Positions 9,672-19,638 are shown, numbered from the stretch's first letter. The stretch: 54,616 nucleotides of DNA from Gordonia sp. UBA7599 (GCA_002477755.1 DLKD01000114.1:1-54616); one strand, 5' to 3'. Translations and numbers: made by a program. The notes: generated from the letters alone by a model not told the origin.

Positions 9672-10949
9672 CTAGCGCGTACGCCGTCGTTTCCCGGTGG
9701 GGCGCGCGGCATCGCCCGACGAGGCCGGCGCGGCCTCGTCTGCGGCGGTGTGGCGTGCGCTGTGGCGCCCGACGGCCACCGGCTCACCGGCGTCGACCCG
9801 CGCCCGTCGGGCCAGAACCTTGGCCGTGTGTTCGGCGATCGTGCGGTTGCGCTCCTTCAGGGTCACCAACAGCGGGGTCGCGAGGAACACCGACGAGAAG
9901 GTGCCCACGACGACACCGACAAGCTGGATGAGGGCGAGGTCCTGCAGCGTGCCGACGCCGAGCATCCAGACCGCGATCACCATGAGCGCGATGATGGGCA
10001 GCACCGAGATGATCGTCGTGTTGATCGACCGCATCAGCGTCTGGTTGACCGCCAGGTTGGCCTGCTCGGCATAGGTGCGCCGATAGGTCTTCGTGAACGA
10101 CCGGGTGTTCTCCTCGACCTTGTCGAAGACGACGACGGTGTCGTAGATGGAGAAGCCCAGGATCGTCAACAGGCCGATGACGGTCGCCGGGGTCACCTCG
10201 AAGCCGACCAGCGAGTACACGCCGGCGGTGACCACGACGTCGAAGAACAGCGTCGCCAGCGATGCGGTCGACATCTCCTTGTCGAAACGGATCGCGATGT
10301 AGACCGTCACGATCACCAAGAACACGATCAGGGCGATCAGCATCTTGCGCGTGATCTCCGCGCCCCACGTCGAACTGACATCCGACGACGAGACGTCGGC
10401 GCGCGTCAGATCCGGCGCGAACCGAGTGGCCAGGGCGTCGAGCACGCGGTTGGCCTGCTGCTCGTCGAGGTGCTCGGTGCGCACCTGGATGGTCTTTGCC
10501 GCGCCGGATCCGGCGGTCTGCACGGTCTCAGGAGCCTTGCCGAGGGTGTCGCTGAAGACCTTCTCCACGCCCTCGACGGTCACCGAGGCACTGGTCGCGG
10601 GAATCGACACCTGGGTGCCGCCCTCGAAGTCGATGCCGAAGGTGAACCCGCGCACGACCATTGACAGGAGGCAGATCGCCAGGATCACACCGGTGACGAT
10701 GTACCACCGCTTGCGGTGTCCGACGACCTCGAACGCCCCGGTACCGGTGTACAGGCGCGAGAGGAACGACCGATCGGTGTCGGCGTGGAAATCCGCATCG
10801 GCGACGAACGTGTCGACCGCCTCTGCCTTCTCCGAGCGCTCCTTGGCGAGCCGGTAACCGGCCGGCAACGGATCGTCACCGTCACCGGTCGCGCGCTTGG
10901 ACAGGCCGTCGACACTGTCGCTCCCGAGTCCTCCCCTGCTGAAACTCAT
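9672..10949 (-). CDS. secF: Protein translocase subunit SecF
   Basis: Integral membrane partner of SecD that uses the proton gradient to help preproteins leave SecYEG on the outer face. It has 425 residues: a cytoplasmic N terminus of about 75 residues, a first membrane helix, the motif FGIDFEGGTQV at the start of the periplasmic domain, then five more helices with STASLATLFFDVVVT and GFSIYDTVVVFDKV. The ATG at 10949 overlaps the secD stop as ATGA, so the two are coupled. Confidence 0.96.
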   Translation of the reverse strand: MSFSRGGLGSDSVDGLSKRATGDGDDPLPAGYRLAKERSEKAEAVDTFVADADFHADTDRSFLSRLYTGTGAFEVVGHRKRWYIVTGVILAICLLSMVVRGFTFGIDFEGGTQVSIPATSASVTVEGVEKVFSDTLGKAPETVQTAGSGAAKTIQVRTEHLDEQQANRVLDALATRFAPDLTRADVSSSDVSSTWGAEITRKMLIALIVFLVIVTVYIAIRFDKEMSTASLATLFFDVVVTAGVYSLVGFEVTPATVIGLLTILGFSIYDTVVVFDKVEENTRSFTKTYRRTYAEQANLAVNQTLMRSINTTIISVLPIIALMVIAVWMLGVGTLQDLALIQLVGVVVGTFSSVFLATPLLVTLKERNRTIAEHTAKVLARRARVDAGEPVAVGRHSARHTAADEAAPASSGDAARPTGKRRRTR

Positions 10950-12634
10950 CGCTGGCCTCCTCGTGCTGCGGCCGTGGTTGTGCCGTTGTCGGCGGATGCT
11001 TCGTCGCCGGTCGCGAGTCCGACGGCCGCGCGGGCCGCCTCACGACGCTGGCGTGCCACCTCGCTGACCGCGCCGAGGCCGTTGACCGACGGCTTCGACA
11101 GGAACGGCGACCGGGTCGCCAGGACCACGAGCGGATGGGTGACCAGGAAGACGACCATGACGTCGAGGATCGTGGTCAGGCCCAGGGCGAACGCGAATCC
11201 CCGCACCGATCCGACGGCGAGGACGTAGATGACGACCGACGCGATCAGGCTGACCGCGTTACCCGTCCACACCGTGCGACGCGCACTGGCCCACCCGCGC
11301 GGTACCGCGGAACGGAACGATCTGCCCTCACGCATCTCGTCCTTGATGCGCTCGAAGTACACGACGAAGCTGTCGGCTGTCATACCGATACCGATGATGA
11401 AACCGGCGACGCCAGCCAGGTCGAGGGTGAACCCGATCCACCTGCCGAGCAGCACGATCAAGCCGTAGGACATCGCCCCGGCGAGCACCAGCGAGGCAAA
11501 CGTCAGCACGCCGAGCATGCGGTAGTACGCCAAGGCGTAGAGCAGCACGGCGATGAGGCCGACGAGGCCTGCGAGCAGGCCGGCGCGCAGCGCCGACAGG
11601 CCCAGCGTCGACGAGACGGTCTCCGCATCGGATGCCTCGAACGAGAGCGGCAGCGAACCGTACTTCAGCACGTTGGCCAGGTCACGGGCCTCAATCTCGG
11701 AGAAACCGTTCTGACCGCCTGAGATCTCCGTCGAGCCGGTGATCGTCGACTGGATCACCGGCGCCGAGACGACCCGCGAGTCCAGCGTCATCGCCGTCTG
11801 GGTACCGCGGTTCTGGGCGGTGTACGTCGGCCACAGCTTCTGCGCCGCACCCTTGAAGTCCAGGCCGACCGTCCACTGGTTGGTCTGGGGCGACAGATTC
11901 GCCGACGCCGACGCGATATCGCGGCCGTCGATGATCATCGGTTCGAGGAGGTAGACCTCCTTGCCGTCGGTGCTACACGCGACCAGGTAGGACTCGGGGT
12001 CGTCGTTGCCCAGGAGCGGGTCATGGGCTTTGGGGTCGCAATTCATCTTCAGCATGTACGCCTGCAGAGCGGCGATCTGCTGCGGCGAGGCGTCCTTGGG
12101 CGCCTGGCGCAGCTTGCGCTGCTCGGCGACCGCTTCGCGTTGCTGCTCGGGCGTCAGGTTCGGAACTTCTTCAGCTCCGGTCTGGGGCTTCTTCTGCTGG
12201 GGCGCCGGCATCACCACGCCCTGTCCGTTCGGAGCCTTCGCCACGGGGCGGATGTAGAGCCGCGCGGTCTGTCCGAGGTTGCGCGCCTGGCGGCCGTCGT
12301 CGCCGGGCACCGTGATGATCAGGTTGTCACCACTGACCACGACTTCCGACCCTGCGACGCCGAGGCCGTCGACGCGCTGGGAGATGATCTGCTTGGCCTT
12401 GTCGAGTTGGTCGCGCGAGGGTCGCTTACCGTCGGGCGTCCGCGCGGTCAGCGTGACGCGGGTACCACCCTGCAGGTCGATGCCGAGCTTGGGCTCTGGG
12501 TCGCGGTCGCTGGTGAAGAACACCAGGCCGAAGACGATGGCGAGCAGGGCTAGAAAGGCGAGCAGCGGCTGCCACGGCGGGGTCTCCCGCGTCGGTCGGG
12601 CACGCTTCGCCGCTGGGCGACGCGGTGTGGTCAC
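10946..12634 (-). CDS. secD: Protein translocase subunit SecD
   Basis: The 562-residue protein has an N-terminal membrane helix followed by the SecD signature LGIDLQGGTRVTL, a large extracytoplasmic domain (about 70-380) and a C-terminal bundle with GIGMTADSFVVYFERIKDE. The extracytoplasmic part contains a Q/P-rich insert (PAPQQKKPQTGAEE region). The GTG start at 12634 lies 23 bp after yajC, which is the order of the classic yajC-secD-secF operon. Confidence 0.96.
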   Translation of the reverse strand: MTTPRRPAAKRARPTRETPPWQPLLAFLALLAIVFGLVFFTSDRDPEPKLGIDLQGGTRVTLTARTPDGKRPSRDQLDKAKQIISQRVDGLGVAGSEVVVSGDNLIITVPGDDGRQARNLGQTARLYIRPVAKAPNGQGVVMPAPQQKKPQTGAEEVPNLTPEQQREAVAEQRKLRQAPKDASPQQIAALQAYMLKMNCDPKAHDPLLGNDDPESYLVACSTDGKEVYLLEPMIIDGRDIASASANLSPQTNQWTVGLDFKGAAQKLWPTYTAQNRGTQTAMTLDSRVVSAPVIQSTITGSTEISGGQNGFSEIEARDLANVLKYGSLPLSFEASDAETVSSTLGLSALRAGLLAGLVGLIAVLLYALAYYRMLGVLTFASLVLAGAMSYGLIVLLGRWIGFTLDLAGVAGFIIGIGMTADSFVVYFERIKDEMREGRSFRSAVPRGWASARRTVWTGNAVSLIASVVIYVLAVGSVRGFAFALGLTTILDVMVVFLVTHPLVVLATRSPFLSKPSVNGLGAVSEVARQRREAARAAVGLATGDEASADNGTTTAAARGGQR

Positions 12635-12657
12635 GGTGGTTCGGTTCTCCTGCGCTG

Positions 12658-13020
12658 TTACTTGTCGTCGGTGGGCTCGTCGGAGGCCGACAGCTCGGGC
12701 TGGGCGTCCTCATCGTCGGCGTCGGCGACCTCCAGGGCCGCACCCACGTAGGTCTGTGCCGCGTCCTCGAGGTCGACGATCGAGCGCACCGCGAGCTTGG
12801 TCCAGCGGCCCACGACACCCGGTGAGATCTCGACGTCGACGTACTCGTCGTTGGCGTCGATCACGGTGCCGAAGAGACCGGACATCAACTGGATCCGCGT
12901 GCCGGTGGTGAGGGCGGCCTGCATCTCCTGGATCTGGGCCATCTGCTTCTTCTGCTTGCGCGTGCCCATGAACAGCATCGCGCCCATCATGACCAACATC
13001 CCGAGGATGAGTATTTCCAT
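12658..13020 (-). CDS. yajC: Preprotein translocase accessory subunit YajC
   Basis: A 120-residue protein with one N-terminal membrane helix (MEILILGMLVMMGAMLFMG), a basic RKQKKQ patch, and the conserved YajC core with GTRIQLMSGLFGTV. The C terminus is acidic and low in complexity. ATG 13020 places the hydrophobic helix at the very N terminus, as in the family; an upstream in-frame start would add unconserved residues. It lies 22 bp after ruvB, so transcription from the ruv promoter could reach it. Confidence 0.92.
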   Translation of the reverse strand: MEILILGMLVMMGAMLFMGTRKQKKQMAQIQEMQAALTTGTRIQLMSGLFGTVIDANDEYVDVEISPGVVGRWTKLAVRSIVDLEDAAQTYVGAALEVADADDEDAQPELSASDEPTDDK

Positions 13021-13042
13021 GTCGACCAGTCTGCCAGACGTG

Positions 13043-14131
13043 TCAGTCCAACTCGTCGAACAGGTTGGGTTCCCCGCCCAGGCCGCGGACACCCCAGGTC
13101 GCGCTCAGCGCCCCGGCGGGCGGCACCAGGCCGAGGTGGTGCCACGCAGCCGCGGTGGCGACGCGTCCGCGCGGGGTGCGCGCGATGAGCCCGGCGCGCA
13201 CCAAGAAGGGTTCGCAGACCTCTTCCACCGTCGCCGGCTCCTCGCCGACTGCCACCGCCAGCGTCGACACGCCGACCGGCCCGCCGCCGAAGCCCGAGAC
13301 GAGCGCCGACAGCACCGCCCGGTCGAGCCGGTCGAGGCCCCGCTCGTCGACGTCGTAGACCGCCAGTGCGGCCCGTGCGATCGGCAGCGTCACCTCGCCG
13401 TCACCGCGGACCTCGGCGTAGTCGCGTACGCGTCGAAGCAGCCGGTTGGCGATACGCGGTGTGCCACGGGATCGGCCTGCGACCTCGACCGCGGCATCGT
13501 CGTGCAGCGCGATGCCGAGGATCCCCGCCGATCGGGTCAACACCGCGACGAGCTCGTCGACCTCGTAGAACTCCATATGGGCGGTGAACCCGAAACGGTC
13601 GCGCAGCGGACCGGTCAGAGCACCGGAGCGCGTCGTGGCGCCGACGAGCGTGAACGGCGCGACGTCGAGCGGGATCGACGTCGCGCCCGGGCCCTTGCCC
13701 ACGACGACGTCGACGCGGAAGTCCTCCATCGCCAGGTACAACATCTCCTCGGCGGGACGTGCGATGCGGTGGATCTCGTCGATGAACAGCACATCGCCCT
13801 CGATGAGATTGGACAGCATGGCCGCGAGGTCACCCGCGCGCTCGAGCGCCGGGCCAGAGGTGACGCGGATCGCCGATCCCAATTCCCCGGCGATGATCAT
13901 GGCCAGCGACGTCTTGCCCAGTCCGGGCGGGCCGGAGAGCAGGATGTGGTCGGGTGTCCCGCCGCGCCCCTTGGCGCCGCGCAGAACCAGCTCGAGCTGT
14001 TCGCGGACTTTCGCCTGACCGATAAAGTCGGCCAGCGACCTCGGCCGCAGGTTCGCGTCGAGCTCCCCGTCGGCGGCCACACGGCCCGCGCTCACGGTCC
14101 GTTCCGCCTCATCGGCGCCGTCGTCGTGCAT
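13043..14131 (-). CDS. ruvB: Holliday junction branch-migration ATPase RuvB
   Basis: Hexameric AAA+ motor that drives branch migration with RuvA; 362 residues. Walker A is GPPGLGKT (67-74), Walker B is LFIDEIHR (115-122), sensor 1 is in VGATTRSG, and [16 protein letters not shown] is the arginine-rich C-terminal signature. The start is 3 bp after the ruvA stop. Confidence 0.97.
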   Translation of the reverse strand: MHDDGADEAERTVSAGRVAADGELDANLRPRSLADFIGQAKVREQLELVLRGAKGRGGTPDHILLSGPPGLGKTSLAMIIAGELGSAIRVTSGPALERAGDLAAMLSNLIEGDVLFIDEIHRIARPAEEMLYLAMEDFRVDVVVGKGPGATSIPLDVAPFTLVGATTRSGALTGPLRDRFGFTAHMEFYEVDELVAVLTRSAGILGIALHDDAAVEVAGRSRGTPRIANRLLRRVRDYAEVRGDGEVTLPIARAALAVYDVDERGLDRLDRAVLSALVSGFGGGPVGVSTLAVAVGEEPATVEEVCEPFLVRAGLIARTPRGRVATAAAWHHLGLVPPAGALSATWGVRGLGGEPNLFDELD

Positions 14132-14134
14132 CGG

Positions 14135-14725
14135 CTACTTCTTCCCCAGTAGGGACAGGCCCGCGCGCAGCGCGGCCGACGCGTCGGCGTCGGGGTTCTC
14201 GGCGAGGACGGCGGCCACGGCCTTCTCCGCCGCTGCGGCCGGGAACCCGAGGCCGACGAGGGCCTCGGTGACCTCGCCGCCCACCGTCGCACCACCAGAC
14301 AGCGAGGATGCGGCACCTCCGGAGACCACGCCGACCTTGTCGCGCAGTTCGACGGTCAGCCGCTCGGCCACTCGCTTGCCGATGCCCGGCACCGCGGTGA
14401 GCGCGGTGATGTTCGACGAGGCGAGGGCCGCGGCGAGCTCGGCCGGCTCGTGCACGGCCAGGGCCGCCATCGCCAGCCGCGGCCCCACCCCGGTCACCGT
14501 TTGAAGCAGCACGAACAGGTCGCGGGCGGCCCCATCGGTAAACCCGTACAGCGTCATCGAATCCTCGCGCACGATCATCGTCGTGAGCAGCGTCGCCTCG
14601 ATTCCGCGCGTCAGCGTCGCGATCGTCGCCGGTGTGGCCAGTACCCGGTAGCCCACGCCCGCACAGTCGACCACGACGTGGTCGAGGGCGACGTCGATGA
14701 CCGGTCCCCGCACCGCCGCGATCAT
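14135..14725 (-). CDS. ruvA: Holliday junction-binding protein RuvA
   Basis: The 196-residue protein has the N-terminal OB-fold, two helix-hairpin-helix stretches ([16 protein letters not shown] and [15 protein letters not shown]) and a C-terminal RuvB-contacting domain ([17 protein letters not shown]). ATG 14725 overlaps the ruvC stop as ATGA. It forms the tetramer that holds the four-way junction for RuvB. Confidence 0.96.
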   Translation of the reverse strand: MIAAVRGPVIDVALDHVVVDCAGVGYRVLATPATIATLTRGIEATLLTTMIVREDSMTLYGFTDGAARDLFVLLQTVTGVGPRLAMAALAVHEPAELAAALASSNITALTAVPGIGKRVAERLTVELRDKVGVVSGGAASSLSGGATVGGEVTEALVGLGFPAAAAEKAVAAVLAENPDADASAALRAGLSLLGKK

Positions 14726-15300
14726 TGGCCGGCCCTCACCGCTGCAGCGTGCGCCGCCTTGAGGCGTGCGCGGTGCACCCGGGCCAGCTCCTCGGCCTTG
14801 GCCTGGGCGGCGACGAGACGGTCGTCCATCGGTCCGCGCCAGCACTGACAGATCGCCAGCGCGAGCGCGTCCGCGGCGTCGGCCGGGGTCGGACGGGTCT
14901 GCATGCCGAGGATACGGGTGACCATGGTCGTGACCTGGGCCTTGTCGGCGCGCCCCGAGCCGGTGACGGCGGCCTTCACCTCGCTGGGCGTGTGGAAGCG
15001 GACCGGGACGTCGTGCTGGGCGGCCGCCAGCGCCACGACTCCGGCGGCTTGGGCCGTACCCATCGCCGTGCTCACCTGTTGCTGGGCGAAGACGCGTTCG
15101 ACGGCGACCACTTGCGGTCGGTGGGTCTCGAGCCATTGGACCGCCGCCGAATACACCAGGAGCAACCGGTCGGCGAGATCCATCGATGCGGGCGTGCGCA
15201 CGACGTCGACGTCCAGGGCCGTTACCGACCGACCGCCACCGGACTCCACCAGCGCGATACCGCACCGCGTCAGCCCGGGGTCGACGCCCATCACCCGCAT
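14722..15300 (-). CDS. ruvC: Holliday junction resolvase RuvC
   Basis: Dimeric endonuclease that cuts four-way junctions; 192 residues. The four acidic catalytic residues are visible: D7 (GVDPG), E68 (AVERVF), D141 and D144 (DAADALALA). ATG 15300 (MRVMGVDPG) is preceded by AGGAGGGAAGGA; an upstream in-frame start at 15327 would run through the LexA site. It is the first gene of ruvCAB. Confidence 0.97.
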   Translation of the reverse strand: MRVMGVDPGLTRCGIALVESGGGRSVTALDVDVVRTPASMDLADRLLLVYSAAVQWLETHRPQVVAVERVFAQQQVSTAMGTAQAAGVVALAAAQHDVPVRFHTPSEVKAAVTGSGRADKAQVTTMVTRILGMQTRPTPADAADALALAICQCWRGPMDDRLVAAQAKAEELARVHRARLKAAHAAAVRAGQ

Positions 15301-15319
15301 CGTCGGTCCTTCCCTCCTG

Positions 15320-15335
15320 GCGAACAACTGTTCGA
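15320..15335. promoter_or_regulatory. LexA (SOS) box upstream of ruvCAB
   Basis: GCGAACAACTGTTCGA matches the actinobacterial LexA consensus TCGAAC-N4-GTTCGA at all but the first of the 12 specified positions. It lies between the candidate -10 box and the ruvC start, where LexA would block transcription. Confidence 0.85.
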
Positions 15336-15336
15336 C

Positions 15337-15342
15337 AGTCTA
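15337..15342 (-). promoter_or_regulatory. Candidate -10 box (TAGACT) for ruvC
   Basis: TAGACT lies directly upstream of the LexA box and 36 nt before the ruvC ATG. The same hexamer is found before aspS, pdxS and dxs. Confidence 0.55.
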
Positions 15343-15385
15343 GGAGGCGGGTCAGACAGATCGGCGGACCGACACGCGGGGAGAG

Positions 15386-16138
15386 TCAGTCGTCGAGCTG
15401 TGCGAGGACCTCGTCGGGGATGTCGACGTTGCTGTACACGTCCTGCACGTCGTCGCAGTCCTCGAGGGCGTCGATCAGTTTGAGCACCTTGCGGGCGCCA
15501 TCGGCGTCCACCGGCACCTCGACGGAGGCGCGGAAGTCGGCCTCGGCGGAGTCATAGTCGATCCCGGCCTCCTGCAGGGCCGTGCGCACCGCGACGAGGT
15601 CGGTCGGCTCGCTGACGACCTCGAAGCTCTCCCCCAGGTCGTTGACCTCTTCGGCACCCGCGTCGAGGACGGCCATCAAGACGTCGTCCTCGGATTGGCC
15701 GCCCTTCTCCAGCGTCACCACACCCTTGCGGGTGAACAGGTAGGCGACCGAGCCTGGATCGGCCATGTTTCCGCCGTTGCGCGTCATCGCCGTGCGGACC
15801 TCGCCAGCCGCCCGGTTGCGGTTGTCGGTAAGGCATTCGATGAGCAGCGCGACACCGTTGGGCCCGTAGCCCTCGTAGGTGATGTTCTGCCAGTCCGCAC
15901 CGCCGGCCTCTTCGCCGCCGCCGCGTTTGCGCGCCCGTTCGATGTTGTCGTTAGGCACCGACGACTTCTTGGCCTTCTGGATCGCGTCGTAGAGCGTGGG
16001 GTTGCCGGTCGGGTCACTGCCCCCGGTGCGGGCCGCGACCTCGATGTTCTTGATCAGCTTGGCGAACATCTTGCCGCGCTTGGCATCGATGACAGCCTTC
16101 TTGTGCTTGGTGGTCGCCCATTTGGAGTGTCCGCTCAT
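15386..16138 (-). CDS. yebC: YebC/PmpR-family protein
   Basis: A 250-residue, full-length member of the YebC family beginning [18 protein letters not shown], with GRNKxK-like basic residues near the N terminus and the [16 protein letters not shown] and [15 protein letters not shown] motifs. The family has been described as transcription factors and, more recently, as acting on translation at proline-rich stretches; which applies here cannot be told. The ATG has no ribosome site but lies 8 nt after a TAATAT box, so the mRNA is probably leaderless or nearly so. It ends 85 bp before ruvC. Confidence 0.94.
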   Translation of the reverse strand: MSGHSKWATTKHKKAVIDAKRGKMFAKLIKNIEVAARTGGSDPTGNPTLYDAIQKAKKSSVPNDNIERARKRGGGEEAGGADWQNITYEGYGPNGVALLIECLTDNRNRAAGEVRTAMTRNGGNMADPGSVAYLFTRKGVVTLEKGGQSEDDVLMAVLDAGAEEVNDLGESFEVVSEPTDLVAVRTALQEAGIDYDSAEADFRASVEVPVDADGARKVLKLIDALEDCDDVQDVYSNVDIPDEVLAQLDD

Positions 16139-16146
16139 GGGCTGCG

Positions 16147-16152
16147 ATATTA
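16147..16152 (-). promoter_or_regulatory. Candidate -10 box (TAATAT) for a leaderless yebC mRNA
   Basis: TAATAT on the minus strand ends 8 nt before the yebC ATG, and no Shine-Dalgarno sequence lies between. Transcription would begin at or within a few nt of the start codon. Confidence 0.55.
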
Positions 16153-16175
16153 CCCGCCAGCAGTTCCCCGCCGAA

Positions 16176-16802
16176 TCAGTGCCGCACCCGGTCGACGAAG
16201 AACTGGTGCACGCGCAGGTCGCCGGTGACCTCCGGGTGGAACGACGTGGCTACGACCGCGCCCTGTGCCACGGCCACGATCCGCCCGTCGGCACGCCCAT
16301 CGGGAGTCGCCCCCTCGGGCACGCGCGCCAGCACCGACACCTCGGGACCCACCTGTTCGACCCACGGCGCGCGGATGAACACACCGCGCAACGGTGCCGC
16401 CTCGGGAAGGTCGGTGATACCGGTGAATTCGAGGTCAGCCTCGAAGGAGTCGGTCTGGCGTCCGAACGCGTTGCGGCGCACGGTGATGTCGAGCGCATCG
16501 AGGTGACGGGCGTCGGGGCGGGTGTCGAGGATGCGCGATGCCAGCATGATCATCCCCGCACACGACCCGTAGGCCGGCAGCCCCTGCGCCAGCAGGTCGT
16601 GCAACGGGTCGAAGAGCTCGAACACGCCGAGCAGCTTGGAGATCGTCGTCGACTCGCCGCCGGGAAGGACGATCCCGTCGAGTCCGTCGAGCTCGGCCGG
16701 GCGGCGCACCGGCCGCGGATCCGCACCGACGGCGCGCAGGGCAGCAACGTGCTCGCGAACATCGCCTTGGACTGCGAGTACGCCGATGGTAGGTGCGGTC
16801 AC
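16176..16802 (-). CDS. pdxT: Pyridoxal 5'-phosphate synthase glutaminase subunit PdxT
   Basis: Glutaminase that supplies ammonia to PdxS; 208 residues. Class I glutamine amidotransferase triad: C81 (YGSCAGM), H189 and E191 (SFHPEVTGD). The PGGEST loop is at 47-52. GTG 16802 overlaps the tesB stop as GTGA. Its partner pdxS is in the same cluster but is separated by tesB, a 162-bp gap and a PP2C gene. Confidence 0.96.
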   Translation of the reverse strand: MTAPTIGVLAVQGDVREHVAALRAVGADPRPVRRPAELDGLDGIVLPGGESTTISKLLGVFELFDPLHDLLAQGLPAYGSCAGMIMLASRILDTRPDARHLDALDITVRRNAFGRQTDSFEADLEFTGITDLPEAAPLRGVFIRAPWVEQVGPEVSVLARVPEGATPDGRADGRIVAVAQGAVVATSFHPEVTGDLRVHQFFVDRVRH

Positions 16803-17656
16803 TCTTCGAGCCGGTTCGGGAAGCCGTGCTTACTCGGATCGATGAGGGTTCGCGCCAGCCCCTCCTGGGTCACTGCCGCGACCAGGCGTCCCCGCTGGTC
16901 GAACAGGCGGCCCTGTGTGAGGGCGCGCCCGTGCCCGGCCGAGGGCGAGGTCTGGTCGTAGAGCAGCCATTCGTCGGCGCGGAACGGGCGCAAGAACCAC
17001 ATGGCGTGATCGAGCGACGCGGATTGCACGTGCTCGTCGCGGTGGATCGACGACGCCGACCCGAGCAGCGTCATGTCGCTCATGTAGGCCAGCACGCACA
17101 CGTGGGCCACATCGTCGTCGGGCAGGCGGTGCCGGTAGCGGAACCACACCCGCTGTTGGGCGGCGAAGTAGTCCGACAGCGACATCTGGTCGCGCGGCAC
17201 GATCCGGATGTCGAAGTTCTCCCACTCGGCGAAGAGTTTGCGGTCGAATTCCGTCGGCGCATCGCGCCGGTCGTGAAGTTCCTCGGGCCCGACGACCGGC
17301 GGCATCTTGTCCTGGTGCTCGATCCCCTTGTCGTCGCGGATGTGGAACGACGCCGACATGGTGAAGATGGCCTCGCCGTCCTGTACGCCGGTCACACGCC
17401 GTGTGACGAAGGAGCGGCCGTCGCGGATGCGGTCAACGAGGAAGACAGTCGGCAGGTCGGGGTTACCCGGCCGCAGGAAATAGCCGTGCAACGAGTGCAC
17501 ACCGAACTCGTCGGGCACCGTCCGCGTCGATGACACGAGTGCCTGGCTGGCCACCTGTCCGCCGAAAGTACGGCGCAGCACGCTCGGATACGACGGTCCG
17601 CGGTAGATGTCGGTCTCGATCCGCTCGACGTGCAGGATTTCATCGATGGTGGGCAT
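16799..17656 (-). CDS. tesB: Acyl-CoA thioesterase II (TesB-like, double hot-dog)
   Basis: The 285-residue cytoplasmic protein has two hot-dog repeats. The N-terminal half has [15 protein letters not shown] and [12 protein letters not shown]; the C-terminal half has [14 protein letters not shown] with the family Asp, followed by [11 protein letters not shown] and [13 protein letters not shown]. It would hydrolyse acyl-CoA to free acid and CoA. ATG 17656 lies 7 nt after a GATAAT box with no ribosome site, so it is probably leaderless. It is coupled to pdxT, as Rv2605c-Rv2604c. Confidence 0.93.
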   Translation of the reverse strand: MPTIDEILHVERIETDIYRGPSYPSVLRRTFGGQVASQALVSSTRTVPDEFGVHSLHGYFLRPGNPDLPTVFLVDRIRDGRSFVTRRVTGVQDGEAIFTMSASFHIRDDKGIEHQDKMPPVVGPEELHDRRDAPTEFDRKLFAEWENFDIRIVPRDQMSLSDYFAAQQRVWFRYRHRLPDDDVAHVCVLAYMSDMTLLGSASSIHRDEHVQSASLDHAMWFLRPFRADEWLLYDQTSPSAGHGRALTQGRLFDQRGRLVAAVTQEGLARTLIDPSKHGFPNRLEE

Positions 17657-17663
17657 GGCACCG

Positions 17664-17669
17664 ATTATC
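17664..17669 (-). promoter_or_regulatory. Candidate -10 box (GATAAT) for a leaderless tesB-pdxT mRNA
   Basis: GATAAT on the minus strand ends 7 nt before the tesB ATG. This is the spacing expected when the first transcribed base is the start codon. Confidence 0.55.
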
Positions 17670-17756
17670 ACCGATTGCCGCCGCCCTGTTCGACCGGACC
17701 GGCGAATGCCCGACGTTTGTGCGCTGTGCCGATCGGCAGGCGGCGAGATCCGCCCA

Positions 17757-17789
17757 CAACAGTTGCGGGTCAACAACAGCTGCGCTGTT
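17757..17789. repeat. Direct repeat plus palindrome in the PP2C-tesB gap
   Basis: In the 162-bp gap, CAACAGTTGCG (17757-17767) is repeated 17 bp on as CAACAGCTGCG (17774-17784). The second copy is the left part of a perfect 15-bp dyad, AACAGC-TGC-GCTGTT (17775-17789). It is either an operator or the stem of a terminator after the pdxS-PP2C unit. Confidence 0.55.
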
Positions 17790-17818
17790 CGACGCAAATT
17801 GCCGCAGCGTCGCCAGGA

Positions 17819-18667
17819 TCAGGAGGTCGCGGCCGCGTCGTCGGCCGCGTCGTCGGTGGCGTCGTCGTCGGCATCGCCGAGCACGCGGACGACGATTGCG
17901 GTCACGTTGTCGTGCGCACCGACAAGCAACGCCCCCTCGACGAGCGCGTCGACGGCGTCCTGTGCGGTCTGCGCTTCGTCGAGGACCGCCTCGAGCTCCT
18001 CGTCGGGCAGCTCACCGGTCAGCCCGTCCGAACACAGCAGCAGCAAGTCGCCGGGCTCGGTGGCGAAGGAGAAGAAATCGGCGCGCGGCGGCAGCATCCC
18101 GGCGCCGAGCGCCCGGGTGATGACGTTGCGCCGCGGATCGACGCGGGCCTGTTCGGCGGTGAGCATCCCGGCGTCGAGGTACTCCTGGACCTGCGAATGG
18201 TCCACGGTCACCTGCTCGAACACGCCGTCGCGCACACAGTAGGTCCGCGAATCGCCGATGTTGGCCACCAGCCAATGGGGCGTCTCGTCGTGCTCGACGA
18301 GGATGGCGCCGGTGAGAGTCGTGCCGGCGCGCCGCTCGCTGGAGGTGTCGATTTCGCCGATCTCGTCCTGCGCGGCGACGAATAGTTGCTCCAGCTCGTC
18401 GCGGGTCTCGGTTTGACCACCCCCGGCCTCCACGCCCGACAGCACCGTCAGTGCGATCTCGCTGGCGATCTCACCACAATCGTGGCCGCCCATGCCGTCA
18501 GCGATCAGGAACACTCCCGCACGCGCGACCGCGCCGTCCTCGTTCGCCTCGCGCACGCGTCCGACGTTGCAGGCCACGGACCACTCCAGGTGCACGCCGC
18601 CGACGACGCCGCGGCCGGAGGCCACATCGTCGCGGATGATCCCCGGCCCCTCCACCAGCGGTGTCAC
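17819..18667 (-). CDS. PP2C-family serine/threonine protein phosphatase
   Basis: The 282-residue soluble phosphatase has the metal-binding PP2C motifs: NEDG (42-45), [14 protein letters not shown] (from about 56), [31 protein letters not shown] and GAHDNVTAI. It has no membrane helix, and its C terminus is a short Asp/Ala tail ([13 protein letters not shown]). It is similar in plan to bacterial PstP/PrpC catalytic domains but lacks the PstP membrane anchor. GTG 18667 overlaps the pdxS stop as GTGA, so it is translated with PLP synthase. I do not recall this gene at the M. tuberculosis pdxS locus. The target is unknown. Confidence 0.9.
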   Translation of the reverse strand: MTPLVEGPGIIRDDVASGRGVVGGVHLEWSVACNVGRVREANEDGAVARAGVFLIADGMGGHDCGEIASEIALTVLSGVEAGGGQTETRDELEQLFVAAQDEIGEIDTSSERRAGTTLTGAILVEHDETPHWLVANIGDSRTYCVRDGVFEQVTVDHSQVQEYLDAGMLTAEQARVDPRRNVITRALGAGMLPPRADFFSFATEPGDLLLLCSDGLTGELPDEELEAVLDEAQTAQDAVDALVEGALLVGAHDNVTAIVVRVLGDADDDATDDAADDAAATS

Positions 18668-19551
18668 CAACCGCGTTCGGCGAGGCGGTGCGGCGCCGGG
18701 ATGTCGTCGACGTTGATCCCGACCATGGCTTCACCCAGGCCGCGCGAAACCTTGGCGAGCATGCCCGGATCGTCGTGGAAGGTGGTCGCCTTAACGATCG
18801 CGGCGGCCCGCTGGGCGGGATTGCCGGACTTGAAGATGCCCGAGCCGACGAACACGCCCTCGGCACCGAGCTGCATCATCATCGCGGCGTCCGCAGGTGT
18901 CGCGATCCCGCCGGCGGTGAACAGCGTGACCGGCAGCTTGCCGGCCCGGGCCACCTCGACGACGAGCTCGTAGGGTGCCTGCAGCTCCTTGGCGGCAACG
19001 TAAAGCTCATCCTCGGGAAGCGAGGTCAGCCGCCGGATCTGGTCGCGGATCTGGCGCATATGGGTCGTCGCGTTGGAGACGTCGCCGGTACCGGCCTCCC
19101 CCTTGGAACGGATCATCGCCGCACCCTCGGTGATGCGCCGCAGCGCCTCGCCCAGGTTGGTGGCACCACACACGAAGGGCACGGTGAACGCCCACTTGTC
19201 GACGTGGTTGGAGTAGTCGGCCGGGGTGAGCACCTCGGATTCGTCGATGTAGTCCACGCCGAGGCTCTGCAGGATCTGGGCCTCCACAAAGTGGCCGATC
19301 CGGGCTTTCGCCATCACCGGGATCGAAACGGCGCTGATGATGCCATCGATCATGTCCGGGTCGCTCATGCGCGACACACCGCCCTGAGCGCGGATGTCGG
19401 CGGGCACGCGCTCCAATGCCATGACGGCCACAGCGCCGGCATCCTCGGCGATCTTCGCCTGCTCCGGCGTGACGACGTCCATGATGACGCCACCCTTGAG
19501 CATTTCTGCCATGCCCCGCTTCACACGCGCAGTGCCGACGTTCTCACTCAC
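18664..19551 (-). CDS. pdxS: Pyridoxal 5'-phosphate synthase subunit PdxS
   Basis: It makes PLP from ribose 5-phosphate, glyceraldehyde 3-phosphate and ammonia, as a dodecameric TIM barrel. It has 295 residues. Catalytic lysines K82 (MAKARIGH) and K150 (RSKGEAGTG), D25 and the phosphate loop [13 protein letters not shown] are all present. The GTG at 19551 has AGGAG 9 nt upstream. It leads a unit with the PP2C phosphatase. Confidence 0.97.
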   Translation of the reverse strand: MSENVGTARVKRGMAEMLKGGVIMDVVTPEQAKIAEDAGAVAVMALERVPADIRAQGGVSRMSDPDMIDGIISAVSIPVMAKARIGHFVEAQILQSLGVDYIDESEVLTPADYSNHVDKWAFTVPFVCGATNLGEALRRITEGAAMIRSKGEAGTGDVSNATTHMRQIRDQIRRLTSLPEDELYVAAKELQAPYELVVEVARAGKLPVTLFTAGGIATPADAAMMMQLGAEGVFVGSGIFKSGNPAQRAAAIVKATTFHDDPGMLAKVSRGLGEAMVGINVDDIPAPHRLAERGW

Positions 19552-19591
19552 TAAAACCCACTCCTGAGGTTGTTACCACGATTACCCCGAC

Positions 19592-19597
19592 AGTCTA
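19592..19597 (-). promoter_or_regulatory. Candidate -10 box (TAGACT) for pdxS
   Basis: TAGACT lies 40 nt before the pdxS GTG. Twelve bases around it (CGACAGTCTAGG on the plus strand) are identical to those around the ruvC box. No clear -35 is visible. Confidence 0.5.
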
Positions 19598-19638
19598 GGC
19601 CAGCAGCAGGTCACCGGACGGATCGGGGCGGTGGCGAC

